15,259 bases of DNA, taken from Haplosporangium gracile. Taxonomy: Eukaryota; Mortierellomycota; Mortierellomycetes; Mortierellales; Mortierellaceae. Positions 8,450 through 15,259 of the stretch are shown here, piece by piece. Both the position numbers and the translations under genes were made by a program. The notes under the pieces are model-generated. The model did not search any database. It was given only the letters and a program-made list of their open reading frames with translations, and had not been told where the DNA came from. The stretch is from assembly GCA_015499985.1 (NCBI GenBank), contig JAAAUF010000964.1:1-15259 (forward strand). The letters are read 5' to 3'. Within the stretch, counting starts at the first letter, position 1, and each line of letters starts with the position of its first letter.

Positions 8450-11262
8450 TCACTCATTGTCAGAAATATCCATGACGCCATCGCCCAAAGACTTCAGCCC
8501 GCTGCTCAACCGGACGCGTCGACCTGACAAGGGACTCGGACTGCGGTCACAACGCTTTACACTGCCGCCAGAGCTGCTTCCGAGGTACCGAGTCGGTGAA
8601 GACTGCCTGTTCTGCTGTTGCATCCACGACGCTGCATAGGCATTGGCACTCTCTGGTGTCGTATTCTGCGAATTATAGTAGGGAGACGTTGACGAAGGTG
8701 GCAAGTTGCTCGAACCATCGCTAGTCCTGTAGAATCTTGACATTAATCGACGGAACGCCTCGTGGACTGCCCGGACCTTGGTCGGGTCTCTCGAGAATAC
8801 ACGAATGATGTTCTCCTGGAACTCGCTTGGAATCAAACTGGACACCTTCTCCTTGGGAATGTGGTACGAAACTATCGGGTTTGAGGGTTAAAACACAAAG
8901 GGCGTCTGTTAGAAACCAAAAAAAACAATGATCTTGATCTATCACTGCAGCATCAACACTACTTGTTTGACGCCCGTCCTTACCAGAGTAGTTGGTCTTG
9001 GAGAAGAATTTGATGCCATCGACAGGGTTCTGATCCTTCATCGCATAGTTGTTCTTCAAAAACTCGACAATCACGTCTTCCTGTTGCAAGTGGTCGTTCG
9101 ATCCTTGGCAAGACACGATCTCAGCAGAGTTGATGTTCTCCTGTGGGATCAAGATAGAGTAACACAAAGATGGTCAGCAACTGTGGTATTAGAACAAATA
9201 GCAAAAAGTGAGCCCGGACCACCAAAGTACCTTTGTCAAAATTCCGAGTTTCTCTCGAGGGATCAAAAGTTCATCGACAAATTTGTAAAGGTTGCGCGTC
9301 CGGATCCGCTTCAAGATCGCCTTCGAGTCCTCCAAGCCCTATTGGACATGACAACATAGCAAGGGTTAGCACATCGACAGTTATGCTTGTCAGATAAAAA
9401 TAAGCGTCGAAAAAAAAAGTAAACTTACAGGTTCACGCGAACGTTCTATCTGGCGAATAATGTCATCGGTTAAGTGGAGATACTGGTCTCCATGAAAAAT
9501 CGCTTGAGAGATACCCATGACGCTGTCGGCGGCCAAAAGTGCGTCCGTCAACATGTACTCGATCGCCTTGCCGACCCTGTGAGTGTAGACCCGTTTGAAC
9601 AGACTGAAGCGGGTATGGTATAGCTCGTACAGGTTATAGACCTCCTTATGGTGCCAGCAGATCTGATCGTCAATCACCCTCGACATCTTCATGAGCCGTG
9701 AGCAGTCGATCGAAGACTTGATTCCGACGTTGTAGCAGTCCCTCTGCAAATAGTCGTACTTGTCCACGTCCAAAGAGTTACGCTTGTTAGAAACAATGTC
9801 GAACAGGAATGCATGACGCCTATTATGAGCAATTGATACACATGATATCAAGGTTAGCTTTATTCTGAGAGGGAAATCGCCCAACGGAGCCATGAAGAAA
9901 CGGGTTGAAAATCGAGTAGGTTAATACTTACTGGCTGTTGCCTCGACGCTCCCCCATGATGAGGTCCTTGATAAAGTTGATCTCTTCGCGGTCAATATCG
10001 ACATGATTGTCGTCCACCAGATACTCTAGCATCATTTCAGAGCCTTGTTCATGTGTCCAATTCGATCCAGGTATAGCGCGGGGAATGAATTCGTTGTCGA
10101 ATACATGACTGAAAGGTCCATGACCTGTCAATTAAGCAGGAGTCAGAGAGATTGGTGAATATGATGCATGACGACTTTGATCCGTTGATATCGCATTATC
10201 CTTCCTGGTCAAAATGACTCGCTTACCAAGGTCGTGGCATAATCCTGCTAGCTTGACACACTTGACGTCGCTTGTACTAATTTCCAGCTCTGGTTGCGTA
10301 TCCCTGAACCTCTCGACCAACTCCCCTGCAAGATGGGAAGTGCCTATAGAGTGCTGGGAAGAAAGAACACAACGCGCAGTTTGGATGTCAAGACTCTGCA
10401 TGGTTTGTGCAATGGTCAAGCGAACCTGTCCCTTTGGTCAAATAAAGCCGACATGGCTGCGGCTCATGCTTTCTCACAACTCTAAAATTACCTCGAATCG
10501 CTTGTGCGTTGCTCCAGGGAAAACGTAGTATGCAGAGCCCAGTTCTATCATGTGTGCAAAGTAGTGGGTATAGGAGTCAGTGTTTTTTTTATGTGCTCTT
10601 GCAGGTTTGATCATTGTTCGTTGAAATAAAAGGGAAGGGAGACGTTGCAGCAGCAGAAGGTGCGCTAACTTGAAAGTGTACTCACGTTTAAGGTCTCGGA
10701 GTCTTTGAAACTGGGGCGTATCGATGCAGCTGAGTGTGTCAGCATCTAATAAGACGTGGCCCTATGGGCATTTCAACAGGAACCAACTCCTGACAGCGTT
10801 AGTATTCGGAGGATACCAAGAACAAGCCCAAAAGTGTCCCTCCTGGTCATCCATCTCTCCCTTCCTCCCTCTCTGCAACCACTGCAAACATGGTGTAGGA
10901 ACAAATGAATAACACGATCATATTCAATGTGGTGGCACTCTCGTTTGGCAGGTAGTCAGAAAAGGAAGAAAAAACAAAAATGGCAGCGTCTGTGCATTCA
11001 TGAAAAGAGTCAGACTTACATGAATGGGGTCGTTGATGTACTTTTCGATGGCTCCCTCGCAGATTCCAGAGTCATCGTGATCGAAGAGGGGAGTGAATGA
11101 GCTGCGTCTGTAGCGGAGTCTGTCTCTTGGCTGGACAACTCCGAGGAGGGCACCGTTATTGTGTTGATTGTTAAATGTGCTCATGTCGAGGCGAGAGTCG
11201 TTGTTTGGTGTTGTGGCTCCATTGCGACTGGAGTTGGTGAGAAACGGAGAGTCTTCATCCAT
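8450..11262 (-). CDS. SAMHD1: SAMHD1-type HD-domain dNTP triphosphohydrolase, 9 exons
   Basis: Enzymes of this family cut dNTPs to deoxynucleoside and triphosphate, limiting dNTP pools. Exons in coding order: 11262-11020, 10761-10686, 10544-10492, 10353-10227, 10124-9932, 9819-9429, 9338-9231, 9140-8984, 8871-8450, giving 589 aa (human 626). The N-terminal 68 residues are Asn/Ser-rich with no SAM domain. The HD core keeps the metal ligands H125, H164, D165 and D250 (RFEHSIG, LCHDLGHGPFSH, DVDKYDY). These match human H167, H206, D207 and D311. H168, H173, D176, H191, K251 and Y254 match other catalytic residues. Allosteric GTP-site residues D95, Q100 and R103 (DTPQFQRLR) and the second-site R376/K380 (RNLYKF) are also present. 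The tail (about 500-589) is disordered, with several Ser/Thr-Pro sites. Introns are 258, 141, 138, 102, 112, 90, 90 and 112 nt. An in-frame ATG at 11412 could add 50 residues but lies before a T-run in the likely leader. Confidence 0.93.
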
Positions 11263-11316
11263 TGTGTGTGTGAGTGAATTGTTGCTGTTGTTAATGTGAG
11301 GGTGAATGTAGTTTGC

Positions 11317-11332
11317 CTGTCTGTCTGTCTGT
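11317..11332 (+). repeat. (CTGT)4 microsatellite
   Basis: Four perfect CTGT units lie in the leader of the SAMHD1-like gene. Confidence 0.85.
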
Positions 11333-11375
11333 GTTGTGCAAACTAAGTTGCGTAGTTGTGAAAGTGAAGTAGAGT

Positions 11376-11394
11376 AAAAAAAAAAAAAAAAAAA
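11376..11394 (+). repeat. Homopolymer run of 19 A (T on the coding strand)
   Basis: A run of 19 A lies upstream of the SAMHD1-like gene and is probably the pyrimidine tract near its transcription start. Length change here would shift the frame of any translation from the upstream ATG at 11412. Confidence 0.85.
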
Positions 11395-11994
11395 GACAAG
11401 TGCATGAGACATGCGAAGACAAGAAACATGCGCTGAGAAGGATCAAGAAACTTCCAAGGAAGCGAGTCACGGAAGAAATGATTTCATCGTGCATTCATGG
11501 GCGAAATAAGCATTGTGCAACTACGGTATTCTCTCTTGTGGCTCTATTGGCTGGATACCTGGACACCCATTATAATCCGTCGACTCGTTGCACTATAACG
11601 GTGCATGGCGATTTCCCCCGGTTTTTTTCTTGCTTCCTTTCAGCAGCCCTGAAGCATAAAGCTTATCAGGGACCTCGGGTCCGTGTTATTTTATTCAACT
11701 CAGCAGCCAATAGACCTGCTGCATGAATACTTTTGAGGGTAAGCAGAAGCCAGCTCTGCTTCTTTCGTGTCTCCGTTGCTCCTTGAGTTCCGCCGATAGA
11801 CGCTTTTCTTATCTGATCCTCATTGTCTTTTGAAACAACTGTCTCTTTGCCTATTGTCGTTGGATCTAAGCATTCAGTGTTGAATCGCCCAGTTCAACCT
11901 CAAAATGCAAAACTGATGGCATCGTCTTTTTGACCATTTAAACGGCTGTGAGGAAGCGGCATAACGGGAATTCTTTTGTCCTTTTCGCTTTCTC

Positions 11995-12000
11995 TTTATT
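11995..12000 (-). terminator. Possible poly(A) signal after the - strand remnant
   Basis: AATAAA on the - strand lies about 76 nt beyond the last stop codon of the coding-like remnant, the position expected for the 3' end of a former gene. In an AT-rich stretch this could occur by chance. Confidence 0.25.
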
Positions 12001-12075
12001 TAAAATTTCACTCATGAATTTTTGTTGCCATAATTTTAATCATACAAACGACAGCGCATTTCAATTCAAAATAAG

Positions 12076-12343
12076 CTATGTGATCGATCCAGGCTGTTGA
12101 CCAACATCTTTCTTCAATTCGTCAATAGCAACGATGTGAGACGCGTAGTTTTCAGCAATCGTCTATTTAATTATTTTGAACGATGCTGTAAATGGGCGAA
12201 GGCCGCCTTGTTGTAGTATTCTTTAATCGCCTTGGGCTTTGACCACCAGGTCCGGTCCAGGACATCTATCTCCATCAACTTGGATCACGCCGATGCGATG
12301 GCTGCGTCCACTTCTCATCTTTGTTGGCATGTCTGGCAATCAC
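12076..12343 (-). pseudogene. Possible 3' remnant of a dead gene, perhaps a pogo/Tigger-type transposase
   Basis: Three coding-like segments follow each other on the - strand in different frames: IARHANKDEKWTQPSHRRD, then from an ATG at 12275 MEIDVLDRTWWSKPKAIKEY and onward to a stop at 12171, then TIAENYASHIVAIDELKKDV and onward to TAG at 12078-12076. No GT-AG intron joins them, so two indels are the simplest reading. The patch is richer in G/C than its flanks, and AATAAA follows about 75 nt downstream. The middle segment has the spacing W-x-S-x-P-x-x-I-K-x-x-x-x-K-A-x-F. This faintly recalls the end of pogo/Tigger DDE transposases (W..V.P.TI.NCW..AG). That identification is weak. Another dead host gene, or chance, remains possible. 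Confidence 0.28.
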
Positions 12344-14640
12344 TTAACTTTTCTTTAAGAAAATTAATAAACGCGACATGATACAGTCTTTTCATTCAGA
12401 AATTGGCGATGTGTTCAACATCAGCGGTTTACATCTCACAAGTCGATTCCGATACATGTTTCTGCTTCATCTTTATGATTGCCAGAAGTGCCCATACCTC
12501 TCTGCGCAGGAGATGTTAATAGATGAAGTTTATGCTCCTGCCTTTATTTCAGTGTCTCATTGCAACAACGAGTTCCTTCTACTACAGAAATTGGAAGTGT
12601 TGAAAAGCAACAAATTGTTTTGATGGTGTCCATTCCTGCAACCATTGTTTCCACCTTATTGATCTTTGACAGAGCTGTTCCTGTTGACCGTAGACATCTG
12701 CGTTGTTAATTTTTTTTAAGGCAGAGGATATGTCAGAATCATGATGCATTAATCAGCGCGTTCATTCTTCTGCTTTCTATTCTGCTGGATAATTCAGATG
12801 AAAAAAAATGCCCTTTTGAACTGCAGCCGATCCATGTTTATCAGCACTCATAGAGCATAGACCTTGCGTAACTTAGAAGCAGGTGATGGCTGGACGTGAT
12901 GAAGTCTCTTTGACCTTTGCTTCGTAGACCATTTTTTGTTTTAAGCTATCCATAAAATAAATATCAGAATGATGGCGCTTTCTATTGGATAAATGTCTTT
13001 GGTAGTCAATGAGTATGTTGATGTCTAAGTTACTTGGTGTTGTTTATTTCGACGATGTCCAAATCAAACCATTCAGCAGCCTTTTATAGTTATTTTTTGT
13101 TAGTCGTCGATACTGCCTCTGTTCAGCGGCCAGAGCTTTGGTCGTTTTCTTTCACCTGCGAATAGGAGTGTATTCTTTCATGTCGGATAGAGACCCCTTT
13201 TCTTATCAAAAATATAATGCGAGCTGCCGTTTTTGTATTTAATCCTATTTACAACTGGAGGCTGCGTGCTTTCCGAGTGAAAATAAGAGAGGGGATCTGT
13301 AGATGAAGCTATGTGATACTTTTTTAACCCCAAGTCAATATTATTTCTCATCGTCGTTATTGATGTATCCGTCCGCTTTTGAGAGTAGTTGGCGATTCGA
13401 GAAGTATGTCGGACGTGCCGCTTTCAATCACTGTACATTATCAACCCCATCTCGTATTCCTTACATCTTCCTTCCGTTGACCTAACTTCATCTCAAACCT
13501 AGCAATGATCTCAAGGTCACAGCTCCCCGATCAAATAACATAGTTAGATATGCGGGCGATTCCTTTTGAATAGTCCATAGAGGCACTATTTCTGTTGCCT
13601 TCATTATTCAGATTGGAAGAAGCCAAGCGATTTCAATTGGCATGCTGTTCTCGTTTTTATTACTTTGTCCACTTGTTCGTGCCTTTCAGTGAATTAAAAA
13701 TAGCTACGTGCGATAGTGCTGATGCAAGTAGTGTTTAACGACCTTTTATTTTATTTCTTTCCCTTCTTTGCTCCCCTCTGGACTGCCGTCAGCTTAGTAC
13801 ATCACCTTTACACCTTGGCGATTAAGTTCGCAGGCAGAAGTTTCTTTCATATAGCTCCGATTATAGTTTTGCTTTTCATATAAAGAAATCAGAAGGATAC
13901 TCTAACTGGTTTCCATCGCTCATTTTCGATTGCATCTACTTCTCTTGAATTAGTTAAAGTCACGTCAACCCCTCAGCGACATATTCCTTCGTCAGGTCCG
14001 CCATCTCTAATTTCCTCAGCTTGGAGCTGTAGCCATATTCTCCTACAATAGGGCGTCTAAATGCACGATTTCGCTTCAATCGTTCGTGAGAAGAAGGGGT
14101 TTTTTCAGCTGTAAAACACTCAACAGAGCAGTGAATAGCGCGGGCGCCTGTGCGTTTACTTTTGATTATTTTTGTGCTACGCGTTCCTCCCTTTTTTCTG
14201 TTCATTTTTCTTGAAACAGCCCCCATTTAGTGGATATTAACGTAATACTTTTTTAGCACTTCATTACCGACCAACCAATTGCAACGTCGGTCAGGGCCAC
14301 TCATAGCACATTTTTCTTTTTTTAATAGATAAACACCAGTACGTCGATCGTTCTGCGTGAGTGGAGCTTACCATTCGCTATGTGTCATAATGCTCGCACG
14401 GATTACATCGAACTTTGAAGGAGACTTTGATTTTCTATTGGTTTTTTCGGGTATTCATGAACGCCACCAATATCATCAGCTACAACAAGCGTAATCTATG
14501 TAGTCGTGAGAGCCCATCAGGCGACTCTTTTCCTTTTTTTTTAGGAAGATGGATTTCGGATACCAGCAAGCAAATCAGGCTTAGCGTGTGATATTCAGGT
14601 GTGATAATAAAATCCTTCTTTGCTTGGAACTGAATACTGT

Positions 14641-14868
14641 TAGGAAAAGAAAAAAAAAAAAGACGGAAATCTTCAGGGCCTGGGTACTGCTTCTTTTTTT
14701 TTAACCCTATGCAACCTCAACATTATAGGCGGGGCGCAGCATCCACATCTATCGATTCTGTATATTCTTTCTCTGTGTTTTTTTTTCTTCCTTTTTCGCT
14801 CATATTCGAGCGCGACTTTCCACACCTTCCATCGTTCTTCCTTGTTCTTCTCTATCGGAGTTCGGCCT
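14641..14868 (+). promoter_or_regulatory. Possible CT-rich promoter and first exon of a gene running off the right edge
   Basis: From about 14760 to 14860 the + strand is strongly pyrimidine-rich, like the leaders of the other genes here. It ends at a perfect GTAAGT donor (14869). An ATG at 14708 opens a frame of about 55 codons through the donor, but its product is low-complexity and Phe-rich, so this stretch is more likely 5' UTR than coding. Confidence 0.3.
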
Positions 14869-15248
14869 GTAAGTAGTGGAGGTCCTCTCCCGTTGTTGGC
14901 CAATGAAAAACATCGCATTTTTTTTTGTGGTGCATATGTTCCCCTGGAAAGAGAGCGGTCTGTACATGTAATTGGCTAGAGGCTACATTGTTTGTTGACA
15001 GCACCAGATCGGTTGCCATTCCTGTTTTTTTATTTTTACATGCTCCAGGTGTATCTCTCCATAGAAGGATAATAGCCCTGAGGTAGCTCTCTCTGTAGAC
15101 ACTCGAACCGTGTCCCTGCGGTGCCTGGTTGTCGAGAACCCCTCTCCACGTGTCTCCCTCGCTGGTTGTGCCTCGTACATGGTATTTTGACCCTCTGTCT
15201 CAGTCCAGTCCAATCTAAACCATTAATTTTTTTTTATTTCCTTTGCAG
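14869..15248 (+). other. Possible intron at the right edge (5' UTR or first intron)
   Basis: The donor GTAAGT at 14869 is paired with a strong acceptor at 15248: a CTAAA-type branch site near 15215, a long T-rich tract, then TTTGCAG. The intron would be 380 nt, and an exon of unknown content would begin at 15249, 11 bases before the window ends. The pairing is inferred. Confidence 0.32.
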
Positions 15249-15259
15249 TCCGATTTAAC

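Larger units (their letters stand above)
11263..11412 (-). promoter_or_regulatory. Leader of the SAMHD1-like gene
   Basis: Read on the - strand, this stretch has a 19-T run, four GACA/ACAG units and an (AC)n tract directly before the chosen ATG. Pyrimidine and AC-rich leaders of this kind are typical of fungal 5' UTRs. It is open in frame to an upstream ATG at 11412. Confidence 0.5.
11413..14640. other. Gene-poor, AT-richer region
   Basis: About 3.2 kb lacks any open frame with the codon bias of the neighbouring genes. Open frames are short (up to about 108 codons), unrelated to families I know and rich in A/T-ending codons. No tRNA, rRNA or intact transposon is visible. It holds one GC-richer coding-like patch (12076-12343, listed separately), a short GGACC-TCG-GGTCC hairpin at 11670-11682 and many T-runs. 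It is probably decayed sequence plus the upstream region of a gene to the right. Confidence 0.6.

Noticed and set aside
11400..11726. 108-codon + strand frame upstream of the SAMHD1-like gene
   Set aside because: It has no recognisable domain, codon use unlike the real genes, and overlaps the likely promoter of the - strand gene.
11666..11893. 75-codon open stretch on the - strand without a start codon
   Set aside because: The composition looks protein-like, but it has no ATG, no splice signals to neighbouring coding segments and no motif I recognise.
12378..12623. 81-codon + strand frame in the gene-poor region
   Set aside because: A/T-ending codons, no domain and no neighbouring splice structure; expected by chance in AT-rich DNA.
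14673..14918. 81-codon Lys/Arg-rich - strand frame near the right edge
   Set aside because: It is the complement of the CT-rich block; the basic run comes only from GA-rich codons.
15080..15160. Possible tRNA on the - strand (GGTTCGAGT with a GACAC/GTGTC stem)
   Set aside because: The position that should be C61 is G, so the T-arm closing pair fails, and no acceptor, D or anticodon arm can be built around it.

Overview
The window looks like nuclear DNA of a filamentous fungus. Genes are split by short GT-AG introns (mostly 90-260 nt, two of 520-580 nt), coding exons favour G/C-ending codons such as AAG, leaders are rich in pyrimidine runs, and AATAAA signals follow several genes. Codon use, intron density and gene content suggest an early-diverging lineage such as Mortierellomycota or Mucoromycota, but this placement is an inference.

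The left 11.3 kb is a compact block of four spliced housekeeping genes in two convergent pairs. (1) 185-4421, + strand: translation initiation factor eIF5B (yeast FUN12), 4 exons, 1124 aa. (2) 6855-4639, - strand: Pob3, the SSRP1-type subunit of the FACT histone chaperone, 5 exons, 541 aa. (3) 7304-8138, + strand: the ESSS (NDUFB11) subunit of mitochondrial complex I, 2 exons, 104 aa. (4) 11262-8450, - strand: a SAMHD1-type HD-domain dNTP triphosphohydrolase, 9 exons, 589 aa, without a SAM domain but with every catalytic and allosteric residue I could check. I worked out exon joins from splice consensus and from continuity of reading frame and family sequence. All joins keep frame, and the resulting lengths are close to family norms. 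POB3 and the ESSS gene diverge from a 448-bp shared promoter region.

The right 3.8 kb (about 11.4-15.26 kb) is AT-richer and holds no convincing intact gene. It contains a small GC-richer patch on the - strand (12076-12343) that reads like the frameshifted 3' end of a dead gene followed by AATAAA, possibly a pogo/Tigger-type transposase. At the right edge a CT-rich stretch, a perfect GTAAGT donor and a strong 3' splice site suggest the 5' end of a + strand gene continuing beyond the window.

The genes do not form one pathway: they serve translation initiation, chromatin transcription, respiration and dNTP control. I found no CRISPR array, tRNA, rRNA, intact mobile element or evident new multi-gene system. 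The most interesting points are the SAMHD1-like enzyme with a CDK-type site in its tail, the 16-nt terminal coding exon of eIF5B, and the unexplained remnant in the gene-poor region.
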